Shown here: positions 47,907 to 56,800 of the stretch, piece by piece
How the letters are laid out: each line of letters begins with the position of its first letter
Numbering within the stretch: the first letter of the stretch is position 1
From: Alistipes sp.
Lineage (GTDB): Bacteria > Bacteroidota > Bacteroidia > Bacteroidales > Rikenellaceae
Length of the DNA stretch: 64,000 nucleotides
Direction: 5' to 3'
NCBI GenBank assembly: GCA_031285405.1
Contig: JAITWH010000040.1
Location: 23,414 to 87,413, forward strand
Position numbers and translations under genes: made by a program
Notes under the pieces: model-generated
Database searches by the model: none
The model's input: only the letters and a program-made list of their open reading frames with translations
Told to the model about the DNA's origin: nothing

Positions 47907-49733
47907 CTAACGTGCCGCGACAGTAGCAGCAGTCGCCCCAGCCCCCGAAGCCCCCGAAGCCGAGAAAACCCCAACTCCAGGAAAATCCCCCCCAACCACA
48001 ACATCGAGAGCCGCCGCCTCACGAGGAAGATCGAGCCGTCGAAAAACCTTGAGATTGGGATCGCTCGCGGGCAGATAGTCGCCATCGGCACGTTCGACGG
48101 CCAGCTCGACCGACACGGTGTAGCGCTTGCCCTCCTTGACCCCCACGATCGGCACGACAAACTCGGTCGACTCGCCGGCCAACACCTCGACGGGCAGCGT
48201 GCCGACAGATGCGACGCGCTTGCCGACCGATACCTTATATATAGCCTCCCCCGCGAAAGGTGTTATGCGCCGCCTGTTGTGCACCCGAAAACGCCCGCCG
48301 TCGGAGTCGACGCTCACCGCCTCCAGACTCACCCACTCGCCCGAGCCCGAGAATCCGCCCGCCCCTCCGACTGCCGCCCCCTCGTCGAGTCTGTCGGTGT
48401 TCCACTCGCCCCCCTCTATATAAAGGACAGGCCTGTGGCGCTCGACAGACTTCAACGCGCGATAACTTTCGTAGAGGTTATATCCGTTGGCCGACTCGCG
48501 CGCCAGGGTGAACATCGCCACCGAGGGGTGATTCTTGGCAGTGTGATACATCGCCATGGTTCGGTCGAGCCACGCCCCCTCCCACGCCGGATCGTTGGCC
48601 GCATTTCCTCCCACGGTGCGCGCCGTGCCACCAAGTCGGGTGTCGATGTCGGCGCGGCAAGAGAGGTACACCCCCATCTCGTCGCACAGTGCGAAGAACT
48701 CCCTCGACGGCGGCGCCCCGTTGAGTACCAGCGCGTTGACCCCCTCGGCGCGCAGCTGTTCGATCGCCTCGCGCATCGCCGCGATGTCGCCCGAGGGTGT
48801 AAACTCGCGAGAGGTGAGCTCCAGCGGCACGCCGTTGAGCCTCACCACCCCGTCGTCGCCCAGGTCGATGCTGCGGAAGCCCACCTTGAACGAGAGATAT
48901 TCGCGAAACCGCCCCTCGTTCTGAGTCTTGATCGACAGGGTGTAGAGCCTCGGGGCTTCGTGACTCCACGGCACGATTCGCGGAATGTTGGCGAAAAATC
49001 TCACCGTGTCTTCGCGCCGCATGTCGAGCGTGGCCGTCTTGTTGCCCTCCGCAAGTATCTCACCCAGAGGCGACAACAGTTCGTAGTAGACAGTGTAGTC
49101 GCGCGAGTTGAGGCGGTGGCTCTTCATGATGACGCCAAGTTCGAGCAGTCCGCCGGTGCCCTCCATGCGCGCCGACACCGACACGTCGCGCACCCTCATG
49201 CGGGGCTGCGACAGAATCCACGCCTCGCCCTCGATGGCGGGGGGGGCAGCGGGCCGGCCATTCTCCAACGTTCGCGCCGCCGAGTCGCGATAGACCGTGA
49301 CTGTTAGTTCGTTGGCCCCCTCTCTCGCGGCGGCGGTGATGTCGAACTCCGAGGGGGTGCTGCCGGTCTGGCTGTAAGCTGCCGGCTTGCCGTTGATCGC
49401 CACGTCGAACGCCCCCGACACGCGCCCCAGGTAGAGGAACTGCTGCCGGTCGATCCACTCGAACGGTATCTTGAAACGGGTGGTGAACGTCACAGCCTCC
49501 GCGGTTTCGACTGACGTCCAATTGGTTAGGGGTTGCAGATAGCGCGACGCGTTGACGGTGCCGCGCACAGCCTCGATCCTCGAATCGTGACTAACCACGT
49601 CGCCCCTCGGCAGCTCCTTGCCCACCGCCACAACCTTGGGGTCGAGGTGGCGCGGAAGCTCCTGCCCCTGAGCAAGAACGACGGTCGCCGACAAGGCGAA
49701 CAGCGCGGCAAACGAAAGAATTATTTTTTTCAT
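47907..49733 (-). CDS. shortened GH2-like protein (catalytic nucleophile region missing)
   Basis: The 608-aa secreted protein (signal to about ALAQG) has the GH2 sugar-binding domain (YLQPLTNWTSVETAEAVTF, YLGRVSGAFDVAINGKPAAY). An Ig domain follows, then TIM-barrel starts (LELTSREFTPSG, MREAIEQLRAEGVNALVLN, YLSCRADIDT). Near residue 413 it has TLARESANGYN, where active GH2 has LGNES; the Glu is kept but the Asn is Arg. After VLYIEGGEW (about 440), the barrel strands with the nucleophile Glu are absent and a beta domain follows directly. Typical GH2 beta-galactosidases are about 1000 aa. It may be a binding or scaffold protein. The neighbours (mutarotase-like, nucleotidyltransferase) suggest a sugar theme. 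Confidence 0.75.
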   Translation of the reverse strand: MKKIILSFAALFALSATVVLAQGQELPRHLDPKVVAVGKELPRGDVVSHDSRIEAVRGTVNASRYLQPLTNWTSVETAEAVTFTTRFKIPFEWIDRQQFLYLGRVSGAFDVAINGKPAAYSQTGSTPSEFDITAAAREGANELTVTVYRDSAARTLENGRPAAPPAIEGEAWILSQPRMRVRDVSVSARMEGTGGLLELGVIMKSHRLNSRDYTVYYELLSPLGEILAEGNKTATLDMRREDTVRFFANIPRIVPWSHEAPRLYTLSIKTQNEGRFREYLSFKVGFRSIDLGDDGVVRLNGVPLELTSREFTPSGDIAAMREAIEQLRAEGVNALVLNGAPPSREFFALCDEMGVYLSCRADIDTRLGGTARTVGGNAANDPAWEGAWLDRTMAMYHTAKNHPSVAMFTLARESANGYNLYESYRALKSVERHRPVLYIEGGEWNTDRLDEGAAVGGAGGFSGSGEWVSLEAVSVDSDGGRFRVHNRRRITPFAGEAIYKVSVGKRVASVGTLPVEVLAGESTEFVVPIVGVKEGKRYTVSVELAVERADGDYLPASDPNLKVFRRLDLPREAAALDVVVGGDFPGVGVFSASGASGAGATAATVAAR

Positions 49734-49747
49734 CGTCGAATTTTACA

Positions 49748-49770
49748 TATTTTTGACGCAGTCAAAGGTA
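49748..49770. promoter_or_regulatory. divergent promoter boxes
   Basis: TATTTTTG (49748-49755) on the plus strand serves the HSDR_N gene. TACCTTTG on the minus strand (49770-49763) serves the GH2-like gene. The two boxes lie within 23 bp, so expression may be mutually exclusive. Confidence 0.5.
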
Positions 49771-49780
49771 GCATTTTTTT

Positions 49781-50170
49781 ATGAAACGACGAGTTTGGGA
49801 CAGGGTTCGCGGTCGGTGGTTGGTGCTGACTCCCGAGGAGGAGGTGCGGCGCGGGGTGCTTGAGTTTTTGCACACTCGGGCCTCGGTTCCGCCCGCCGCC
49901 ATCGCCCAGGAGTACCCCGTCGAGATGAACGGCACGACCCAACGGGCCGACATCGTGGTGTTCGGCGCGGGGGCGCGACCCGTGTTAGTGGTCGAGTGCA
50001 AGGCCCCCGAGGTGGCGATCGGCTCAGCGACGCTGGCGCAGGCGTTTCGCTACAACACGGTGCTGGGCGCACGCTACGTGATGCTCACCAACGGCACCGA
50101 CAGCTACCTCTACGAGGTCTCCCCCACCGGCGAGTACTCGGCGCTGAAAAATTTCCCGAAACTGTTCTAA
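49781..50170 (+). CDS. stand-alone type I restriction R-subunit N-terminal domain (HSDR_N_2)
   Basis: The 129-aa protein matches the HSDR_N_2 domain. TPEEEVRRGVLEFL at about 17-30, ADIVVFGAGARPVLVVECKAP with the PD-(D/E)xK residues (D, E, K), and LAQAFRYNTVLGARYVMLTNG are typical. The family is widespread in Bacteroidetes as a single gene with no restriction partners; none are present here. Its stop overlaps the 3' end of the mutarotase-like gene on the opposite strand by 4 bp. Nuclease activity is possible but unproven. Confidence 0.8.
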   Translation: MKRRVWDRVRGRWLVLTPEEEVRRGVLEFLHTRASVPPAAIAQEYPVEMNGTTQRADIVVFGAGARPVLVVECKAPEVAIGSATLAQAFRYNTVLGARYVMLTNGTDSYLYEVSPTGEYSALKNFPKLF

Positions 50171-50886
50171 GCCTGCAGCGGCTGCAACGGCGGCGGGCCA
50201 TCGCGGCGGGTGGTGAAGCGCCAGACGATTTTTTGAACGTAGCGTTCTCCCGCGACGATGGGAGGTGTTACATATGTCACGGATGTCGCAGGTGTTACCG
50301 ATGTAACGTTTTGGAGGGTTTCCCTGCCGCGGACGACGATCTCGGGCAGCGAGGTGAGCACCCTCATGGCGATGCCGCGCGCAGGGTCGACAACGACTCC
50401 CGCCTCGCCAAGGATGTTGCGCTGCCACCCCTCGACAGTCAGCAGTCGGTCACCGTCCGCAAGGTCGAAGCGCGTGCGAGGAACAAAATCGAGCGACACA
50501 GGCACATCGGCCGATTCAATAACAGCAGAAAAAACCAACTCCAACTCCCCCTCCTCGCTCCAATGCCAAGCCGCCTCCAGAGCAACTTCGACGCCGGAAG
50601 GAGAGCCCGCCGGAAACCCCGCCGCCGAGCCCGACACAAAGTGCGAAGTCGAAAACACAACGCGATTGCCCTCGACCCGAGCATCCCAAACACGATTCAC
50701 AGCCACGGGCGCAGACTCGGCCACCACATCGACCAACGCCCCATGCCGATCGGGCACCACAGCCGCGACCAGCGTCGCCCCAAGGTTGACCAACTGCACA
50801 TGCGCACCCGCGGTATCGCCCAAAGTGTAGAGCACCACCGCCTCGCCCTCGGGGGTGAGCCCCCAAGGCGTCTGACTAATCTCCAT
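50167..50886 (-). CDS. shortened aldose-1-epimerase-like protein
   Basis: The 239-aa protein starts at the ATG giving MEISQTPWGLTPEGEAVVLYTLGDTAGAHV, the usual start of galactose mutarotases. LVNLGATLVAAVVPDRHG follows. In active enzymes a stretch of about 100 residues with NR(I/V) and a HGG/LHGG motif (catalytic His) comes next. Here the sequence jumps to VNRVWDARVEGN. The later catalytic Glu motif is also not recognisable. The length (239 versus about 340-380) and missing residues argue for an inactive or altered protein. It lies 8 bp after a sugar nucleotidyltransferase. Two palindromic GTTAC words occur inside it. Confidence 0.7.
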   Translation of the reverse strand: MEISQTPWGLTPEGEAVVLYTLGDTAGAHVQLVNLGATLVAAVVPDRHGALVDVVAESAPVAVNRVWDARVEGNRVVFSTSHFVSGSAAGFPAGSPSGVEVALEAAWHWSEEGELELVFSAVIESADVPVSLDFVPRTRFDLADGDRLLTVEGWQRNILGEAGVVVDPARGIAMRVLTSLPEIVVRGRETLQNVTSVTPATSVTYVTPPIVAGERYVQKIVWRFTTRRDGPPPLQPLQA

Positions 50887-50894
50887 AGAAAAAA

Positions 50895-51833
50895 TTATTT
50901 CGCCGCGGCCGTTGCCGCCCATAAAGATGCAGGATACTCGCCCGCCGCGATCAAAGCCCGAATCCGCTCCTCGACCATAGGCTTATCGGCCTTGTAAGTA
51001 ACACCAAACCAAACCGATGCGGTAGGCAGCACCCTCATCGAGGCCACGCCGCCGCTGATCAGCGTGTCGACCATCAGCGGGATGTAGAACTCGGCCTTGA
51101 GGTTGCCGGCGTTAGCGTCGAGGAATGTGCGGAAGTAGTTCTCGCTGTGCGCAAAGTAGTCGGGCGTGAATCCGAACATGTTCATCGACACGGGGGTGTC
51201 GTCGGCCAGCACGTGCTGCGATCCGTCCGCCGGATCGACATACACAACGCGCCCGTCGGAGCCCCTGCGCTCGATTCCGTGACGCTCGACGATCGAGGCG
51301 AGATTGCCCGAGGCGTCCTCGCTGCACACCCCGCGCGACACAGTGCCGTTGTCCGACAGCGTGTTCGAAATTCCGAAGCCCACCATCGCGTAACGATTTT
51401 TGCTTCCGGCAAGGGTTTGCAGATAGTCGCCCAAAATTTTATACGACTCGCGGCCATAAAAATCATCGGCGTTGATCACCGCAAAAGGTTCGCGAACTGC
51501 AGAAGCCGCCATCATCACAGCGTGGTTTGTGCCCCAAGGTTTTTCGCGCCCCTCGGGCACCCGATACCCGTCGGGCAGGTAGTCGAGCTCCTGGAACACA
51601 AACTCGACGGCGATCCTGCCGCCGAACCGTTCGGGTGTGAAAACCTCGCGGAAAGCCTCCTCGAACGAGTGGCGAATCACGAAAACGACCTTGGTGAATC
51701 CCGCCCTGATGGCGTCGTAGATCGAGTAGTCGATGATGGCTTCGCCCGCGGGCCCCACGCCATCCATCTGTTTGAGTGAGCCGTAGCGCGAGCCCATTCC
51801 GGCTGCAAGCACCACGAGAGTCATGTCGGACAT
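50895..51833 (-). CDS. sugar-phosphate nucleotidyltransferase
   Basis: The 312-aa protein has the nucleotidyltransferase start VVLAAGMGSRYGSLKQMDGVGPAGE. Conserved VVFVIRHSFEEAF, GTNHAVMMAASAV, FAVINADDFYG (metal-binding Asp) and TPVSMNMFGFTP follow. It resembles the Bacteroidales group annotated as nucleotidyltransferase or sugar-1-phosphate uridylyl/thymidylyltransferase-like. The exact sugar is unknown. A second ATG three codons in is possible. Its 3' end reads WAATAAAK and resembles the GCC-rich intergenic repeat module. Confidence 0.8.
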   Translation of the reverse strand: MSDMTLVVLAAGMGSRYGSLKQMDGVGPAGEAIIDYSIYDAIRAGFTKVVFVIRHSFEEAFREVFTPERFGGRIAVEFVFQELDYLPDGYRVPEGREKPWGTNHAVMMAASAVREPFAVINADDFYGRESYKILGDYLQTLAGSKNRYAMVGFGISNTLSDNGTVSRGVCSEDASGNLASIVERHGIERRGSDGRVVYVDPADGSQHVLADDTPVSMNMFGFTPDYFAHSENYFRTFLDANAGNLKAEFYIPLMVDTLISGGVASMRVLPTASVWFGVTYKADKPMVEERIRALIAAGEYPASLWAATAAAK

Positions 51834-51854
51834 GATAATTTAGGTTTTGTTCGT

Positions 51855-51884
51855 CAAAGATACACAAAAATATCTCTATATTTG
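51855..51884. promoter_or_regulatory. divergent promoter boxes
   Basis: TATATTTG at 51877-51884 on the plus strand precedes the ECF sigma gene by about 65 bp. TATCTTTG on the minus strand (51862-51855) precedes the nucleotidyltransferase by 22 bp. Confidence 0.55.
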
Positions 51885-51947
51885 CAGAGAGCGACACAAA
51901 AACCTAAATTGCCCTAACCTCAGCACCGCAACACCTTCCTCAGCACA

Positions 51948-52514
51948 ATGTCGGAAGCGGAACATAAAGATGACTGGTCGCGGTTCATCGCCGGCGACAA
52001 CGACGCCTATTGCCGCATCTATCACGCCAACGTCGGCGAGCTCTATCGCTACGGAGTGCGTTTCACATCCGACGGCGAGCTGGTGAAAGATTGCATCCAG
52101 GAGCTCTTCACCACCATCTATCGCAACCGCCGGCGACTCTCGGTGCGGGGCGACGGGCGCGCCTATCTGTTCGTCTCGCTGCGCCACAATTTAGTGAGAG
52201 TGTTACATAGGAGACACATTTTCAGGGAAGATTTTTTCGGCGAGGGGCTCCCCGAGGCGCTCCCGTTTTCGCAAGATGAACACACTCCCGAGGAGTCGTT
52301 CGAGGTCGACGAGATGCGCGAAGTCGGGCGGCGGCAGTTGGAGGAGATGTTGGCGACCCTCACCCCGCGTCAGCGCGAGATCATCCGCCTGCGCTACGTC
52401 AACGAACTGAGCATCAACGATATTTGCGAGCAGATGTCGCTAAATTACCAGTCGGCGCAGAACCTGATTCAGCGCTCGCTGAAAAAAATTCGAAAAAAAT
52501 TTGCATCGGAGTGA
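51948..52514 (+). CDS. ECF-type RNA polymerase sigma factor (polysaccharide locus)
   Basis: The 188-aa sigma factor has region 2 (DNDAYCRIYHANVGELYRYG, VKDCIQELFTTIYRNRR) and region 4 (LTPRQREIIRLRYVNELSINDICEQMSLNYQSAQNLIQR). It belongs to the Bacteroidetes ECF sigma group that controls SusCD loci together with a FecR protein. The FecR gene follows 66 bp downstream, and the STN-bearing SusC after it. The gene contains one GTGTTACATAGG-type palindrome word at 52200-52217. Confidence 0.93.
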   Translation: MSEAEHKDDWSRFIAGDNDAYCRIYHANVGELYRYGVRFTSDGELVKDCIQELFTTIYRNRRRLSVRGDGRAYLFVSLRHNLVRVLHRRHIFREDFFGEGLPEALPFSQDEHTPEESFEVDEMREVGRRQLEEMLATLTPRQREIIRLRYVNELSINDICEQMSLNYQSAQNLIQRSLKKIRKKFASE

Positions 52515-52580
52515 ACAATTCGCGCATTCTGTGAGTATATTTGCGCCCTCTGCGTCTCCTGTCTGTAAACTACAACGACT

Positions 52581-53681
52581 TTGGAGAAGCAGAAACACGA
52601 AACTCTCGATCCGAAAGAGGAGCAAATTCTCTGGGGGCGGATCGAAGGGGTCAATCGGAAATACGACAAATCCCGCCGCGCAAGGACATTCGTCCTCTCG
52701 TCTGCTGCAGCGGCGTCAGTCCTCTTAGCGGCCGCGATGGGTTGGTGGCTTGCGGAGGAGCGCGGACGGGGTGTCGATCTCGATTACATTGCAATAATGG
52801 ATGCCGCGCGCGCCGACACTATGTCCGGCGACGACATCCGGCTGTTGACATCCGACGGCAGGCAACTCTCAATCGAGGGCAAATTCACCGACATACACTA
52901 TCGGCACGACGGCACGATCGTGGTGAACGGCGTCGCACTCGAAATGGGGGGGAGCGACGACAACGGGGAGGGCGGCGAGGGCGGGGGCCCGAACCAGCTG
53001 ATCACCCCGTTCGGCAAACGTTCGTCGCTGACGCTGGCCGACGGCACGCAAATGTGGGTCAACTCCGACACGCGGGTGCTCTTTCCCTCGACCTTCGCCG
53101 AGGGGGGACGCGAGCTCTTCGTCGAGGGCGAGGTGTTCTTGGATGTGCATCGCGACGAGCGAGCCCCCTTCGTGGTGCGCACTCGACAGATGGATGTGAC
53201 GGTGCTGGGCACATCGTTCAACGTGTTGGCCACCGGCGAGTCGGGGGTGTCGGAGGTGGTGCTGGTCGAGGGGAGCGTGGAGGTCGCGACGGGCGGCGAC
53301 TCGAAAAGCGGCAGCGAAAGCGGCAGCAAGCAAAAGAGCACACTCGCCCCCTCGCAACTATTTTCGTACGACGCCGCGACCGCCCTCGGCACGATTCGCG
53401 AGGTCGACACGACGGGCTACGTGAGTTGGCGCGAGGGCTACTATCAGTTTCATCGCCAACCTCTGGATGTGGTGTTGGCGCGCGTCGCCCGATTCTACGG
53501 CGCGCGGATCGAGTGGGACGAGGGGGTGACTGCGCTCACCTGCTCCGGAAAGTTGGACTTCATGAACGACCTCTCCGGCACACTTGAGACGCTGGCCCGC
53601 GCCGCCCCGATCACCCTTGAACAGCACGGCAACACCATCCGCGTTAGTTCAAGCCGCAACGGCGGCAGCGATTTATTTTAG
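52581..53681 (+). CDS. FecR-family anti-sigma factor, TTG start
   Basis: The 366-aa protein has no ATG near its 5' end; the frame begins at TTG 52581 (MEKQKHETLDPKEEQ). A short cytoplasmic part is followed by a membrane helix (about 38-56) and the FecR domain (about 125-240; FGKRSSLTLADGTQMWVNSDTRVLFP, GEVFLDVHRDERAPFVV, VLGTSFNVLA). The DUF4974 domain (about 290-360; GYYQFHRQPLDVVLARVARFYG) ends at RNGGSDLF. The last codons are read from GCCGCAACGGCGGCAGCG, a word of the intergenic repeat family. It inhibits the preceding sigma until SusC signals. Confidence 0.9.
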   Translation: MEKQKHETLDPKEEQILWGRIEGVNRKYDKSRRARTFVLSSAAAASVLLAAAMGWWLAEERGRGVDLDYIAIMDAARADTMSGDDIRLLTSDGRQLSIEGKFTDIHYRHDGTIVVNGVALEMGGSDDNGEGGEGGGPNQLITPFGKRSSLTLADGTQMWVNSDTRVLFPSTFAEGGRELFVEGEVFLDVHRDERAPFVVRTRQMDVTVLGTSFNVLATGESGVSEVVLVEGSVEVATGGDSKSGSESGSKQKSTLAPSQLFSYDAATALGTIREVDTTGYVSWREGYYQFHRQPLDVVLARVARFYGARIEWDEGVTALTCSGKLDFMNDLSGTLETLARAAPITLEQHGNTIRVSSSRNGGSDLF

Positions 53682-53853
53682 CAACAAATTAATCTGCCGC
53701 GTTAGCACTAACCACTAATAACTAACAACTAACCACTAAAAAAATGAGCCCTTAAGACAAAAAAAAGGCCGGACAATACTACGAATATCGTCCGGGCCCC
53801 GATTCAGATCAGTCACACAATTATTTTCACTAACCTAAAATCAGCGCAAGATA
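53682..53853 (+). other. leader between FecR and SusC genes
   Basis: No gene is seen. It has an ACTAACCACTAA/TAACTAAC tract (about 53705-53740) and a hairpin (GGCCGGACAATA... at about 53767-53798). No exact TAnnTTTG box is seen; expression may depend on the ECF sigma. Confidence 0.4.
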
Positions 53854-56800
53854 ATGAAAAAACAGAATTGGTTTGGTCACATTACGACTAAACATGCAAA
53901 AATTATGCGCACGGCGAAGGCCTCCCTGCTCCTGCTACTCCTCGGCACGGGATTTTCGCACGCCGCCGAAGCCTACTCCAAAGCCTACACCCAGGAGACA
54001 TTCTTCACCCTTGAGGTGCGCAACCGCACAATCGGAGAGCTCTTCGACAACATCGAATCCTCCAGCGAATTCATCTTTTTCTACATGGACGAGACACTGG
54101 ACGTCAACCGCCGCATCTCGGTCAGTGTAAAAAATCAGACAGTCGACACCATCCTCGATCGAGTTTTCGAGGGGACGGACAATCGTTACGAGATCTCCGA
54201 CCGCCAGATAGTCATCACGCGCGTCGACACTCCGCCCCCCGCCGCGCCACCTGTTCCGCAAAACCAAAACCGCGGGGTCTCGGGCACAGTGAGCGACGCC
54301 TCGGGGCCGATCATCGGCGCCACGGTCATCATAAAAGGGACGTCGACGGGCGCCATCACCGACCAGAGCGGACACTTCTCGCTGGCCAACGCTCCGGCCG
54401 ACGCCGTGCTTGAGGTAGCCTTCATAGGCTACGAGACTCGCGAGATCGCCGTGGGCGGCCAGACGCAGATCAACATCATCCTCGCCGAAGACACCCAGCT
54501 GATTGACGACGTCGTGGTGGTGGGCTACGGGGTGGTGCAGAAGAAAGACCTGACCGGCTCCATCGCCCAGGTGCAGTCCGACGACCTCGCCGACCTTGGC
54601 GTCACTCGCGTCGATCAGGCGCTGAGCGGACGTCTGGCGGGAGTGCAGGTGCTGTCGACCACGGGCGAACCCGGGGCCGAGTTGCAGATTCGCATCCGCG
54701 GCGTGGGCTCCATCTCGGCGGGCACCCAACCGCTCTACGTCATCGACGGCTTCCCGGGCGACGACCTCGGCATGATCAACCCCAACGACATCGAGACGAT
54801 CGACGTGCTGAAGGATGCCTCGGCGACAGCCATCTACGGTTCGCGCGGAGCCAACGGCGTTGTCATCATCACCACCAAGCGCGGCCGCGAGGGTCAAGCC
54901 CGCATCGACTTCAACGCCTACTACGGTTGGCAGAATGTGTTGCGCACCCCCAAGTTCCTCACCAAAGAGGAGCAGGCCGACTACTACTACGAGGGTGTGA
55001 AGAACCAGAACCTTGACGCCGGCCACGACATCTCGGGCAATCCGGTGACCGACTGGGTCAACAAACTTCCCCAAACGGTGATGGATGTGATGAACGGCAC
55101 CAACCCCTACAACACCGAGGCCTACGACTACATCTTCCGCACGGCCCCCATCCAGAGTTACAACCTCTCGGCGACGGGCGGCAGCGCGAGCGTCAAGTAT
55201 TCGGTCAGCGGCGAGTACACGTCGCAGGACGGGATCATCATCGAGAACGACTTCGAGCGCTTCTCGTTGCGCGCCAACCTCGACGCCCAGCTCCACCGCC
55301 GCGTGGCGATGAAGTTCAACATCAACTCGACCTACTCGACCGCCAAGAACATCGGAACCTCGGGCGGCGCGGCCGAGGGCGAGGGAATTTTGGGTGCCGC
55401 CACCACTTGGATGCACTGGTACCCGCTGTACGACGACAAGGGCGACTACTTCCCGGGATTCGGGCAGGACGCCATCAACAACGTGTGGAACCCCGCGGCG
55501 CAGGCCCACGAGATTCAGCGCGGCAACGAACGCATGCGCACGCTGGCCAACCTCAACACCGAGTTCACGATCCTCGACGAGCTGAAGCTCAACGTGATGC
55601 TGGGCGGCACCATGTCCAACCGCCACTCCTTCTACTTCCTGCCGCGCCTGCCGGTGTTCAACAGCTCTCCCGAGGGCGAGGACAACCGCTCGGCCAGCCT
55701 CAACTGGATCACCGAAACCACCCTCAACTACAACAAGAGCTTCGGCGACCACAACCTGTCGGCGCTCGCGGGCTACACCACCCAAAAGTATGAGGACGGC
55801 AGCAACTTCCTCGGCAGCCAGAGCTACCCCAACAACCTCGTGCCCACCCTCAACGCCGTGAGTAACGACATTCTGGAGGGCAATTCGCAGTTGGGCGAGT
55901 GGTCGCTGATCTCCTATCTGGCGAGGGTCAACTACAACTACAAGTCGAAGTACTACATCACCGCCTCAATCCGCTCCGACGGCTCGTCGCGTTTCGGCCG
56001 CGACAACAAGTACGGCTACTTCCCCTCGGCGGCACTGGCTTGGCGCATCTCGGGCGAGAACTTCCTGAGCGAGGCGCGTTGGCTCAACGACCTGAAGCTG
56101 AGGGCCAGCTACGGCGCGACAGGCAACAACAACATCGGCAACTACGCCCACCTGGCGACTGTCGTCTACGAATCGTATCTGTTGGGCGGCGGCGCCGTGG
56201 GAGGATTCGCCCCCAACAACTTCGCCAACGCACTGCTCACTTGGGAGAAGCAGAGCTCCTACAACGTCGGGTTCGACTTAAGCATGTTCAACAACCGCAT
56301 CAGCCTGAGCGCCGACTACTTCCTCACGCGCAACCGCAACCTGCTGCTCAACGTCAACGTGCCCCAGACCACCGGCTTCGAGTCGACGCTCCAGAACATC
56401 GGCGAGGTCGAGAACCGCGGTTGGGAGGCGTCGCTCAACACAGTCAACACGACGGGCCGGTTCGAGTGGTCGACCAGCTTCAACATCTCGCAGTTCCGCA
56501 ACAAGGTTCTGAAACTCGGCCCCGAGGGGGCGCCCATCATCGGCACCAACCACATCACCCAAATCGGCCAGCCGATGGGTATGTTCTATGGCTACATCGC
56601 CGACGGGATTTTCAAGAATCAGGCGGAACTCGACGCCGGCCCCATTTGGGCACCCTCCAACAACGACCACTCGCGCGTGGGCGACATCCGCTTCAAGGAT
56701 ATGAACGGCGACGGGGTGATCAACACCGACGACCGCGCGATAATGGGTAGCCCCTACCCCGACTTCTACTTCGGCATGACCAACGAGATGTCCTATGAGA

